Shown here in pieces: positions 23,263-33,905 of a DNA stretch of 64,000 nt. The stretch lies in contig NW_025408669.1 of assembly GCF_020360975.1 (NCBI RefSeq), positions 5,022,001 to 5,086,000 on the forward strand. The letters run 5' to 3'. Numbering within the stretch: position 1 is the first letter of the stretch; each line of letters starts with the position of its first letter. Made by a program: the position numbers and the translations under genes. The notes beneath the pieces are model-generated. The model searched no databases and was not told the DNA's origin. It saw nothing but the letters and a program-made list of their open reading frames with translations. This DNA is from Hirsutella rhossiliensis (lineage: Eukaryota; Ascomycota; Sordariomycetes; Hypocreales; Ophiocordycipitaceae).

Positions 23263-24616
23263 ATAACCCCCTCCTTCCCTCCCCGTTTCGATCGTTTCGA
23301 TTGGGGTGGTTTCGATCCAACTTTCCCATGAACTTCTTCATACCTAGCCAGTGCTATTGTGTCTGCGACGTACTTGACTGGCTCCCACGTCGGACCTATC
23401 CATCCGACCCATTTCACCAACACTTTCCACTCTCTCCGACTTTCTTCCTGTCCAGAATCTCTTCCACTTCCCACAGCTCGCCATCGTCCGTCAAAATGGC
23501 CGGTGGGCGGTAGTCATCCGACGTCTGTGACGGTAGCGGATCGTCCGCTGCTAAGCGTAAGAGCGACACGTGGAACACGTTGTGTATTCCCGGAGGCGTG
23601 TCCAGCCTGCACGCGTGTGACCCAATGGTCTCCAGGACGGTGTACTTGGCCGACAGCCAATCGAGCTTCTTGGATGGCCGATTGGATCGGATGTTGCGAA
23701 GTCGCAGCCATACCTTGTCTCCAGGCTTGAACTGGTCTGACGGCTGTCTTCGCGAATTGGCGTTCTTCTCTTGCTGCTCTTGCGCTGACGCAATTGCCGC
23801 CTGGGCCCATTCCGTTGCCTCTCGAAATCGTTGCACAATGCTTTCAGCCCTGGTCACTGGGGACCTTCCGTCCGTCCGTAACTTCTCCTTGACTTGTATC
23901 GGGTCAACATGATACCCATGCGTGATAAAGAACGGGCTCAGGCCTGTCGACGTCGAGTTGTGATTGTTGATGGCCATCATGGCCGCTGGCAACAGCTCTT
24001 CCCAGTTATCCTGAGCATAAGCAGCAAAGATCCTCAGATATCTCTCGACTTCCTGATTCGCCCTTTCTGTTGCACCGTCAGTCTCGGGATGCCACGCCGT
24101 AGACAATCTTTGCTTCACGCGTAGCAGCTCGCAGAGCCTCTGCCATAGTCTACTGGTGAATTGCGTGCCACGGTCAGTGACGATCGCGCGCGGCACGCCA
24201 TGGTGTTGCACCACGTTCCGTAGCAATGCTCTGGCCGTCGTCTCGGCCGTGATGTCCTTCAATGACTCAAGAACGACACTTTTGGACAGTCTGTCCGTCA
24301 CGACCATAAGGTTGGTCGAACCGTTCGACTTGGTTGGTGGCAGGTCTGTCACAAAGTCAATTGACAGCTCCGACCAGATCCTGTCTGGAATAGGTAGCGG
24401 CTTCAATAAACCGCGACGCTTCTCTCGCCAAATGTTGCTTCGGCCACACACATCACAATTTCTCACAAATTGACGCACGTCTGAATCGAGGCCTGGCCAA
24501 TAAAACTTGCGGCTCAACAAGGACTTCAGCATGTCCCGTCCGGGGTGTCCTGCAAGCGTTGAGTCATGCGTCTCCTGCATAAGCCGCGTGCGCAGGGTTC
24601 GTGGTTCGGCACCCAA
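23250..24616 (-). pseudogene. Ty3-D integrase with C-terminal chromodomain, one frameshift
   Basis: Inserts cDNA into the genome. The 400-residue frame 24616-23414 holds the zinc-binding domain (THDSTLAGHPGRDM and CDVCG), the catalytic core with SIDFVTDLPP, VTDRGTQF and the Glu in WHPETDGATERANQ, and the GPY/F-like part ending NVFHVSLLRLA. A chromodomain begins at WEVEEILDRK; after a one-base shift near 23440 it continues in 23474-23250 as EWKVLVKWVGWIGPTWEPVKY. A missing A in an AAAA run would explain the shift. Chromodomains steer such elements to modified histones, usually heterochromatin. Confidence 0.92.
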
Positions 24617-24671
24617 ATTCGCTCTCGCCAGCAGAGCCGCTGTCCATCGTCAATCGAGCATTCCGAGAGCA

Positions 24672-26259
24672 TCACGGGCAGTCCCCAATGCGACGGCAGA
24701 CGCCTCTCGCCTTGCTGTACGGCCTTTCGGATGAGCCAATAACGATTGTGCTTCTTGACACCTTCGTCCCATAACTTCTGCAGTTCCGGGTCCGAGAAGG
24801 GTTTTCGATTGAGTCGTCTTGGTCAGTTGTTGCGTCATCAGGTTGATCCGTGTCGCCCTTGGTGACATAACCGCTCTTGACTTTTGTCACCAGGCCACCC
24901 TTGTTACGTTGCAGCAGCTGAACACGTCGTCCTTGCAACCGATCATCTTCGGCGCTGTGCGGCATGTCCTGTTCTCGTCGAGACAGCGTGTCCGGTACGA
25001 CGGCTTCTTTGCCCGGTCGATGCTTGATGGTGAAGCTGTACCGCGATAGCGTCTCAGCCCATCGCGCCTGACGTTCACTCAGTTGCTGCTTCTTGGTGAA
25101 GTAACGGAGGTTGAGATGATCCGTCAAAACGGTAAAGGACTTCACACTCCTCAATTCGGCGTCCCAATGCTCAAGGCAGCGAATGATCGCCAGCAGCTCT
25201 TTATCGTGGATTGGGTAGTTGCACTCCGCCGGTGCGTTTTCTTTGAGAAGAAGGCCACAGGCCGCATGATGCCGTCATCGCCCTTTGCGAGAGCGCCCTC
25301 CTGTGACATAACCGGATGAATCCGTCTCCACAATCGTCTCTCTATCCGGATCCCATTGCGCAAGGACCGGCGCACTGGTCAGAAGAGCCTTCAACTCCTC
25401 GAAGGCCTTGTCGCACTCCTTCGACCACGCAAACACCGCATCCTTCTTTGTTAACGCCGTTAGAGGCGCGGCGATGTTGGAGAATCTGGGAATGAATTGC
25501 CGGTAATAGTTGGCAAACCCCAGAAAGCTTCTGACGCCTTTGACAGAACGGGGTCGCTGCCACTGCTGAATTGCCTGCACCTTCTCCGGGTCCACGCGGA
25601 TACCTTTCCGGCTTCGACGATGAAGCCCAGGTACTTGACACTCTTTGCCTCAAAGTCACACTTGTCGATATCAATCTGCAGGCCTGCATCTCGCAGTCGA
25701 GCAAGGACCTGCCTGACTTTGTTGCGATGATCTGCGAGCGAACCGCTCGAGTAGATCAAGATGTCGTCAATGTAAGCGGAACAGAACTCGTCGAGGAAAT
25801 CTCGCAACGTGTGGTTTATGTAACGCTGAAACGTTGCGGAGCACCCGTCAACCCGAATGGCGTGACAAGCCATTCGTAGAGTCCGTAACGTGTTCTGAAT
25901 GCTGTCTTCCACTCGTCTCCCTCCTCGACGCGAATCTTGTGAAATGCTGCGATAACGTCAAGTTTGGTGAGCCACTTGGCCTTGGACAGCGACCGCAAAG
26001 TTTCCTCGATCAACGGCAAGGGATATCGGTCTTTCTTGGTGATCGCATTCAATCCTCGATAGTCCACGCAAAGCGCAGACCACCACCGGGCTTCCTCACG
26101 AACAAAACTGGTGCTGACGCTGGAGAACTACTTGCTCGAATGAAACCCTTGTCGAGTAGCTCAGTGAGAGTCTTTCGCAGAACAATGAGCTCTTCTCGTG
26201 ACATGCCGTACAATGGTCCCCACGGCGGTTCTTTCTCCTTGTCATCAGGACCTCTCTAA
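24672..26259 (-). pseudogene. Ty3-D reverse transcriptase and RNase H, frameshifted
   Basis: Synthesises the cDNA. Minus-strand pieces: RT N-terminal segment with [20 protein letters not shown] (about 26220-26160) and [13 protein letters not shown]; then [20 protein letters not shown] (from 26064); [17 protein letters not shown]; and the active site FCSAYIDDILIYSSGS near 25790-25745 with both Asp intact. RT thumb/RNase H: RSFLGFANYYRQFIPRFSN (near 25520) and VETDSSGYVTGG (near 25325); RNase H tail with [12 protein letters not shown] and [17 protein letters not shown] (about 25035-24965). A break at GLRF/DYRG fits loss of one T from a TTTT run. All key residues seem preserved. Confidence 0.88.
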
Positions 26260-26272
26260 CTGAATCTTGTGA

Positions 26273-26911
26273 TCACACCCCGGACGACGCGGTGGAAGTT
26301 GGTCCGCTTGGTCGCGGTCGAAGACGGATAGGTACTCGTGGTAGTGACGGGGCAGCTTCTCTCGGGTCTGACTTCTTCCTCGGAGTCAATGCCTTCTCAA
26401 TGTCTTTCAGGCTTGCGGCGAAGATCCGCACTCCATCGTCTCGATGCTTGAACTTTCTTGCTCGGCGAACCATTCCGGCGAACACGAACGCCGCCTGTCC
26501 TCGTATGTTGCACCGTTCCTCCTCCTTCGGGTCTCGGCCTTTCACCCAATGGTCGTGCGTCCCGATATGCAAGAGGTTCTGCGATAATCGCAAGGTGACA
26601 TCCTCCTGGTTCAACCACTTCTTGCCCAGAATCACAGGATCGGTCTGGTCTCGCACAACGTAGAAAAAAGCTCTTTTCTTCTGGTACCCGTCGATATCGA
26701 AGTCGAAGTAGGTCACGGCACAGATGGCCTCGGGTGAGAATGTGTTGACCTGCTCCAACGCTCGAGGTTTAATCGGAATACGCGGCAGGTGAAGCTTGCG
26801 GGCAAGGCGCTCACTGATGGTCCCATAACACAGGCAACCACAGTCAACGAAGGCCGTGGTGAAATACTCTCGATTGATACCGAAATTTACGTAGAGGCCT
26901 TCACAGTCCAT
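26273..26911 (-). CDS. Ty3-D aspartic protease region
   Basis: Matures the Gag-Pol polyprotein. The frame starts MDCEGLYVNFGINREYFTTA; the active-site segment reads FVDCGCLCYG, i.e. Asp-Cys-Gly where Asp-Ser-Gly or Asp-Thr-Gly is usual. A beta-rich body follows with TYFDFDIDGYQ, and PVILGKKWLNQEDV matches the conserved ILG block of retropepsins. The C-terminal part is a basic Pro/Arg linker to RT. The frame ends at 26273, upstream of RT, again probably by a frameshift. Cys for Ser at the active site could be functional or damaging; I cannot tell. Confidence 0.8.
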   Translation of the reverse strand: MDCEGLYVNFGINREYFTTAFVDCGCLCYGTISERLARKLHLPRIPIKPRALEQVNTFSPEAICAVTYFDFDIDGYQKKRAFFYVVRDQTDPVILGKKWLNQEDVTLRLSQNLLHIGTHDHWVKGRDPKEEERCNIRGQAAFVFAGMVRRARKFKHRDDGVRIFAASLKDIEKALTPRKKSDPREAAPSLPRVPIRLRPRPSGPTSTASSGV

Positions 26912-26972
26912 CTCGTCCTTCTGAGTTGCCCATTCCGCCTCAGCCTTTGCGCGCTCCTGACGGCGATTTTCG

Positions 26973-28205
26973 TCAGGAGCTACTCGTTTTCCGAATGGTC
27001 ATCGGAGGTATCCCCGCTAGAACTCTCCGCGGGCTCTTGGTGCTTTGCTCTCGAGCTTCTTGTCTTCTCTTCGACACGGACCTTGACTCTCTGCTGCCGC
27101 CGCTCCCGGGACACTTGGCCGCAAGATGGCCAAGCTTCCCGCACTCGTAACATTTGCGCTCCTCCAACGGAACAAATTGCTTTTCCTCCGGGGCCCTCCT
27201 GCCGTTTATCAACCGATTTGCTTTCACGGGTTCCCAATCCATCTGATCATCGGACGGGGACGACGTGGTTGGCGATCCGGGTGACGGGGGCTTTTGTCGG
27301 GACTCGAGCGGTTCGGATAAACGACCATACTCCTTTCTTGACCTCTGCTCGCGGCCTTGTTGTCGTTGGTGGAAATTGAGGCTATCTAGGCGCGAGCCAA
27401 TCGTCAAGAGTAGCTCGGCGTAGCTGTTGAAATCCTTCGGGAGACTGACGGCACTGACGAGACTCGACTTGAGCCTATTATTAATTGCTCCTTCCAAGTA
27501 ATTGATTTGCACCACGTCGGCCCACTCGCCACCGCCACTATCGGCAAGCTCTTTCTCGAACTTTGGGAAGAAACTGGCGAAACTCTCATCAGGCTTCTGC
27601 TTCAACGATCGAAGTCGATCCAGTGCTCGTGCCTTTGCGTTCGGGTCCCCGTACCGACGGTTCAAGTAGTCGAGAAACAGATCTGGGAGCGAGCACCATC
27701 GATACCGCCCTGTTCGTAATAAGCAGCGGCCATGTTCTGGGCTGTTCCCGCCAACCGGGAGTACACATAGGCGAAGAGTGCTTCTTTATTGTCGAATGCC
27801 TGTCGGTCCACAGCCAATTTCGCTTTCATCTCTAAGAACCAGGGACGGAAGTTTTCCTGGTTCCATCAATTTCGGCGGATCAGGCAAGGTTGGTTTTACC
27901 CTCTTTGATGGGATTCTTTCGGATGTCTCGATCGATTGAGGCGTGTTGTCGGACATCGGTTCGATAGGAGCGACTGGTTCATTTGCCGGAGTCGGAGTTG
28001 AGACGGCTGTTTGGAGGATTCGGATCTGCGATCGCATCTCTTCGCGTTCGGCCTCTTGGCTTGCACACACACTTTCTAGTTTGTCCATCACTGCAGCCAG
28101 GGCTTGCATCATCGATTGAGGCTCAAAGAACCTTGCTGGGAATCGATTGCCTCCATGACTGAAGATTTTCTCCTCGTCTCTCAGGACTGAGGGCGACTTG
28201 ATCAC
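26973..28205 (-). pseudogene. Ty3-D gag, frameshifted
   Basis: Capsid and nucleocapsid. The first piece (28205-27786) has a predicted helical stretch (MMQALAAVMDKLESVCASQE) and a Pro-rich linker. The capsid continues in other frames (AFDNKEALFAYVYSRLAGTA, around 27800) and then at 27665-26973 (RLRSLKQKPDESFASFFPKF). A canonical zinc knuckle, CYECGKLGHLAAKC (CX2CX4HX4C), is intact near 27150-27110 and is followed by a basic tail. The breaks near 27850-27870 fit one-base losses in TTT and GGG runs. I start at the ATG at 28205, the first Met after the 5' LTR that leads into capsid-like sequence. The stretch 28206-28602 is leader without a convincing gene. Confidence 0.85.
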
Positions 28206-28602
28206 ACAGCAAGTCTGATACGGAAGGGATATCTCGACAACGGTCGAACGCTATCAACGCCTCGAAGGCTCCTTCCTACACGGCTGGACGTTCTGCACAG
28301 GGCTTCTAGTCCAGCTGCTGCCGTCCACACTGGGAGCCAAGCAGCAATCACGTACTTCTCGCTCAACCGCACGCCGTACGGAGAGCAGATTGACGCTCCA
28401 CGTCCTTTGCTCGGGAGATGAGAGCTACGCGACGCGAGCCAAGCTGGCTTTGGCGCCGTACACACACGCACTTTCGTCGCGGGCGTTCCACACAGGATTG
28501 CCCAAGCTACTGCCACTCCGCGTACCCACAAAGGGAACTGAACAGCGCTGCCAATTGATTGTGATCAAAGGCTTTAACGATGAAAGCGGAGCTTTAGGAT
28601 AA

Positions 28603-28791
28603 TGTAACGGTCTCAACTGAGTGTGTTGACAACTAGCTGAGCGACTGCGACGAGTATCCTAAAGCTAAGGAGAAAAGAAGAAGAAAAGAAAAGAAAGGAA
28701 AGCTCTCGAAGATGGCACGAGCTTATAAGCGGAGCTCCGGTGGGTCTTGTCGAGAGCGGAGCCGAGACCCTCACGGGCTCAGCCCGTTACA
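28603..28791 (-). repeat. Ty3-D 5' LTR
   Basis: 189 bp, the upstream copy relative to the minus-strand genes. A purine-rich run (AAAGAAGAAGAAAAGAAAAG) lies in its middle, as in the other copy. Confidence 0.95.
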
Positions 28792-28979
28792 GAATAATAC
28801 TAGTCGTTATACGTTAAAAGCTCTTATTTAGTATAATACCGCGTTACTTTAAGTAATATCGTAACTATTAATATACCTATATAGTAAACTAGATTAACTA
28901 ACTCTAGAGCTACTATATCGCCTTAGGATATAATACGCGAGATTATTACCCTTTAATATAAGGTATAGTTACTTAGGAA

Positions 28980-29790
28980 TAAAGGAAGCAACGGATAAGT
29001 TAGGGACCTTAGAGAAGTAGTTAAACTAAAATAGCTAGGACTATTTAACGGTACTTATAATATACTTCGAGACTTTCTTACCTAACTTAAGGCCTACTAC
29101 CGGTTTTACCTTATAAAACTCTTAGACCTAGTCGAAAAGGTACTCTACGTAGGAAATTATTTATTTAGAATAATACTCGCTTAGTTTAAACCTATTATAA
29201 GGGACTTTCTTAATAACTAACTAACGCAATAAGATAACGAGATAGATAAAGTCTTTGCTAGTTTCTAAGGATTCGAAGAAGCTATTATAAAGGTATTTAG
29301 AATAACTAACGAGGAATAAGAAGCTAAATAAAAACTTCGAGAACTTTAATAAAGGATCTTAATATCGGATTATACTATAAAGTTCCGTTAAGTTACCTTA
29401 AAGCTTAATTAGGACGACGAACCTCTTATATTACGATTCTATAATAGGCTTAAAGAAGAAGTTAAGGACGAGCTTTATAAGGAAAATCGACCTAATAACC
29501 TCTCGGACTATATTACTATAGTAGTACGAATTAATAATAGATAATATATATAACGCTAAGAAAAGAAATAAGGAAGAGGAAACTAAAACCCTTTTTATAA
29601 GAATAACTTTAACTAACGCGCTAACTATAAAAAGAAGCGTAAAACTCTTATTACCTATACTTATATAACTAACCTAAGTAAGATAGATCTAGATATAATA
29701 TAGAAAAGTAAAGGAAAGTATTTTAACTATAGGAAACTTAGATATTACTCTAAAGAATATAGATAACCTTATAAGGAGAAGAAAACCTAC
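28980..29790 (+). pseudogene. Ty3-C gag, RIP-destroyed
   Basis: Plus-strand frame with TAG/TAA-only stops. Capsid-like segments include LFNGTYNILRDFLT (near 29041) and LRFYNRLKEEVKDELYKENR (near 29430-29490). The nucleocapsid knuckle at 29719-29760 reads Y-F-N-Y-R-K-L-R-Y-Y-S-K-E-Y, exactly CX2CX4HX4C with all three Cys and the His changed to Tyr. The stretch 28812-28979 is a leader without recognised features; the primer-binding site could not be identified after RIP. Confidence 0.75.
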
Positions 29791-31327
29791 TAGGCACTAG
29801 CCCTAGAAGGTAAGAAATACCTAAACGCTACTAATAAATAGGAACTAAAGTATAAACTCCTTAGTTAGACTATATACTACGACGACGAATATATAGTATA
29901 CCTAAGCGATAAGAACGGTACTAGATAGTTCTTAAAGCTACTAAGGAAAACCCTTATAATAATATAATAAAGGGATCTTAAAATATAGAAATAAGTTAAA
30001 TTCGTAGAACTAAAATACCCCTATCTTAAAGGAGTCTCTTAAGACTAGATTAAGAAGAACGGCAAACGATTCTAAGAGGATATATAAAATAAAAATTAAT
30101 AATAACGATAGGTAGTCTATAAGTAATATAATAAAGAAGATATAGATATAGCCCTTATACTTACGAAACTTAGATAATAACCTAAAAAGGAATAATAAAG
30201 TATCGACGATATAAGCTCTAAAGAATAAGAAATACCTAGAGAAATAGAAGATAAGAATAAACTTATACTACTATCCTCGCTATTAAGGGAAAATACTATA
30301 ATTAAAGAATACGCTCTATACTCTAAAGAATTTAAAGAAATACTTAAAATTAAAACCTAATAAACGCCTTAAATTCTTATAGAAAACTAATAAGCTATAT
30401 TAATTCGATATTAACTAGCACTACGTAGAGGAGACTATACTATAGCTATTGCTATAGTCGATACCTTTATAGCTCTATAATAAGAATAGTAACTATAAGG
30501 AGAATTTAAAGACGATCTATAAATACTACTTACTTATAAGTACTATAAGTATATTTTATAGATATTATATATCTACCTAGATTATATAATATACTTTTAA
30601 ATAAAAGCACGATATAACGCTTTCTTAGTTAGGTTTAAGGGATAAGTACTTTCGAAACCCTACCTAAGTATAAAACTAAACTACTAGAAAATCGATTAAC
30701 GCTACCTAAACGACTAAGTTATATTATTAGAACCCGATTACGGTATACTACTTAAATACCGTGATAATTACGGTTTATTAATAAGATATCTTTCGGAGAT
30801 ATATAAAATCTATAAATACGCTAAAATAAAGGAATAGTATAATACTACTTACTCTAAGGTATTTAAACTATTAATCTTTTAAAGACTTATATAATAAATT
30901 AAATATAATAAAGAAGATTATAATAAATACGTATACCTAAACTATAGAGTTTATAAATATAAAAAAGCATAAGTATAGTATAAACGATATAACGGTATAC
31001 TAAAAGATTATTAGTAATATATATAAAGGCTATAAGCTATATTTAACTAAGGAAGAATCGATATAGAAATACTATATATAAAATAGAAAGATATAGAACG
31101 AAAACTTAACCTTTAGTATAAAAATAAATAAAATTATAAAGTATAGTACGTAATTAACTATAAAGTAGTATAATATAAACGATATAGTATCGAGAAATAA
31201 GAAATCTTCGATTAGCTATAAGAAATTAGTCTCTTAAGCCCTAATATAATACTATACGATAAAAATATAAAGAAACGATATTAATAATAAATTAAAGAAG
31301 AATACCTAAATAAAATAAATAAGGACT
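29791..31327 (+). other. Ty3-C region between gag and protease
   Basis: About 1.5 kb of RIPed DNA without a recognised domain. A plus-strand frame can be followed in pieces with TAG/TAA interruptions, so it is probably a long gag-pol spacer, but part of it could be a further degraded insertion. No LTR, TIR or tandem repeat was seen. Confidence 0.35.
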
Positions 31328-31425
31328 TATCGGAAGACGCGGTTATTAGTTATATATATTAATTACAGCGCACCTGTCGGAGCGCGTTCTACTTTTGCCT
31401 ACGTGGCGCAATGGTCTTCGCGACA
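31328..31425 (+). repeat. TRIM-1 left LTR
   Basis: 98 bp. Eight CpA/TpG-type changes relative to the right copy, all within its first ~65 bases, i.e. toward the RIPed flank. Confidence 0.88.
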
Positions 31426-31618
31426 GTTATAAGCCCGGGAGGGGATGGCACACTACCCCTGCAACTTACGGTAACTGCGCGCGGTGCGGGGTTTAATCCC
31501 CCGTAGACGACTACCTCTCTTAGATTTCCTTGGGTTATTAGCGTGGCGCTTAGTGTTCGACTCCCGCGTCTTAGGCTATAAGGTCTAGGGCTCGGCGGGC
31601 CTGATCCCTGAGGGGGTG

Positions 31619-31716
31619 TGTCGGAAGACGCGGTTGTCAGTTATATGTGTCAATTGCAGCGCACCTGTCGGAGCGCGTTCCACTTTTGCCTACGTGGCGT
31701 AATAGTCTTCGCGACA
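31619..31716 (+). repeat. TRIM-1 right LTR
   Basis: 98 bp. Two CpA/TpG-type changes relative to the left copy (GCGTAATAG versus GCGCAATGG), both in its last ~22 bases, i.e. again toward the RIPed flank. Confidence 0.88.
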
Positions 31717-31849
31717 GGACTAAGTAAAAAACGAGGTACGCTATCTATAAAAGGGCTATAGACTAGCACGATATAATAAGATCTAAGGACCTTATATATA
31801 GCAACGGTAAGCTATAGCGACTAAATAGTATTAGATATCTAAATCGCGG

Positions 31850-33905
31850 GATATTATATACGTATACTTCTAGACTACGGCGCAATAGGTAATTACGTTT
31901 TACCTAAAGTCGTTAATCGTTACCGACTTATATAGAGATATAAGATAGATCTATATAAACTTACGAATATCGAAGGAGAGGCCTTTAACTATAATAACGG
32001 AATTATTAATATAAAGATTAATTACCTTAATATTAATATCTAGGGCTACGATAAATAAGTTAACTTCGATATTATAGATATTAAAGAATATAACCTTATA
32101 TTAGGGCTTCTATAGCTATAAGAGAGCAACCTATTAATTAACTAGAAAACTAGCTAGCTATATTAAAACTAAGACGTAAGTTTCTAAGACTAGTAGATTT
32201 AGAAGAAAGTAAAATTTTACGATAATTTAGCTACTAAATAAGATAAAAGGGATAACCGTTTAAGTAAATTATTATAGGCTTTAGCGATATAAATAAAAAT
32301 AGTAACTAAACCGGCGGATATAATAAAATTAACTAATAAGACCTACGTACTAACTAATACGGCTATATAACCTAGTATCCGATATAAATAGAATAAAGGA
32401 TATAATAAGAAGATCTAAAGAGTTATTACTACTCTAAGGAAAGACCTTAAATAAATTAATAAAGAGCTTAAGTTAAGAGAAACTAGCTCTTAAAAGAAAG
32501 AATAAAGCCTATAAGATAGAATAAAGAATATCCCCTAAGAAAACCGGAAATATAATAAACTCTTTAAGGAAGAACTCGAGATAGGGTTACCTAAATATAG
32601 CTAATAGGACCACGAAATTTATCTTAAGGATAGAATAACGCTAACGTTCTATAAAATCTATAACTTAAATAAAAAGTAACTATAAACGCTACGCGACTAC
32701 CTCGACGAGAATCTATAAAAGGGATATATATAAATATTAATATCTAAAGTAGGCTATCTAGTTATATTTATTCTAAAGAAAAATAATAAGCTATAACTAG
32801 TTATCGACTATAGACGCTTAAATAATATTATAATAAAGGACCGAATACTATTACCGCTTATATTAAAACTATAAGATTAATTATATAGTAAAAAATAGTT
32901 TATAGCTCTTAATCTTAAAGGCGCCTATAACTTAATACGTATAAAAAAGGGATATAAATAGATAATAGCCTTTAGAACGAAATTTAGACTATTTAAATAT
33001 TTAGTAATACTATTTAGACTTATAAATATACTAGCTACCTTTTAATAGATAATTAATAATATCCTATATAAATACTTAGATATCTTTATAGTAGTATACC
33101 TAGATAATATCTTAATCTTCTCGGACACCCTAGAAGAATATAAGGAATACGTTTATAAGGTACTCTACGTACTTTAGAATATAAAGTTACTAGTTAAACT
33201 AAAGAAAAGTAAGTTCTATATATAGGAAGTAGACTTCCTTAGATATACGATCTTACTAAGAGAGATATAAATATAATAAGATAAAATTAACTTAATTAAA
33301 GAATAGCTAACGCTAAAGAACGTTAAGGACGTATAAAGTTTCCTAGGATTTATAAATTACTACTAACGATTTATTAAAGATTTTAGAAAGATTATAGTAC
33401 TATTATATAACTTAAGGAAGAAGGAAAAAGAATTTATATAGGACGATAAAACTAACGAAGCTTTCGAATATATTAAAACTATAATTATATAAGAACTAGT
33501 CTTAACTACCTTCGATCTAAAATAATAAATCGAACTTAAAACCGATATATTAAACTTTACTTTAAGAGTATAAATCGGATAAAAAGATAATAAAGGAAGA
33601 CTATAACTAATTATATTTTACTTAAAGAAGCTATATAGCGTAGAACTTAATTACCCTATCTATAATAAAGAATTCCTTATAATTATTTAAGCTTTTAAGG
33701 AATTTCGATACTACCTTCTTAAAAGTAAATATAAAGTTAAGGTCTATATAAACTATAAGAATATCTTATATTTTATAACGACGTAATAGTTAAACGGACA
33801 ATAGATTCAATAGGCCGAATACGTATTAGAATTTAACTACGAAATAACCTATAGAAAAGGAATAGAAAACGGTTAAGCTAATACCCTTAGTCGATAAAGT
33901 AACTA
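31850..33905 (+). pseudogene. Ty3-C pol: protease, RT and RNase H
   Basis: Protease: ILLDYGAIGNYVLPKVVN (about 31867-31920), where Asp-Tyr-Gly stands for an original Asp-Cys-Gly, and NLILGLL near 32095. RT: VIDYRRLNNIIIKDRILLPL (about 32800-32860), GAYNLIRI near 32924 and the active site VVYLDNILIFSD with YLDN at 33097-33108, the second catalytic Asp changed to Asn. The RT tail SFLGFINYY lies near 33339. RNase H follows, with YLKKLYSVELNYPIYNKEFL near 33620-33680 and ending around YRKGIENG near 33855. Stops are TAG/TAA only. Confidence 0.85.

Larger units (their letters stand above)
23074..28791 (-). mobile_element. Ty3-D: young, non-RIPed chromovirus in the LTR of Ty3-C
   Basis: 5718 bp with two 189-bp LTRs that are identical by eye and an exact GAATA duplication (23069-23073, 28792-28796). 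Composition is normal with CA/TG common. Minus-strand order: gag with zinc knuckle, protease, RT, RNase H, integrase, chromodomain. The flanking DNA is already RIPed, so insertion came after RIP of Ty3-C. The coding region is interrupted by several one-base frameshifts although the LTRs look newly copied, which is contradictory unless the frameshifts are sequencing errors. Confidence 0.95.
22618..28811 (+). repeat. Ty3-C 5' LTR, split by Ty3-D
   Basis: LTR sequence occupies 22618-23073 and resumes at 28797-28811 after Ty3-D and its GAATA duplication. Together it matches 36098-36567, with differences mostly of RIP type. Confidence 0.9.
31328..31716 (+). mobile_element. TRIM-1: 389-bp miniature LTR element inside Ty3-C
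   Basis: Two 98-bp direct repeats (31328-31425, 31619-31716) enclose a 193-bp interior, with exact GGACT duplications (31323-31327, 31717-31721). Ends are TGTCGGAAG...CTTCGCGACA in the better copy. There is no coding capacity, so it must be mobilised by another element's proteins (terminal-repeat retrotransposon in miniature). The interior is rich in CA/TG and not RIPed. A G-rich stretch (GAGGGGGTG) before the right LTR could be the polypurine tract. Orientation is assigned from that tract and is tentative. Confidence 0.88.

Noticed and set aside
23359..23730. Plus-strand open frames across Ty3-D (for example 23359-23730, 25571-25879, 26789-27379)
   Set aside because: They are shadows of the minus-strand gag-pol genes, which carry clear domains in the other strand.
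31426..31620. A functional tRNA gene inside TRIM-1
   Set aside because: Box-like motifs and short pairings exist, but stems do not fit a complete cloverleaf and the A box lies in the LTR.
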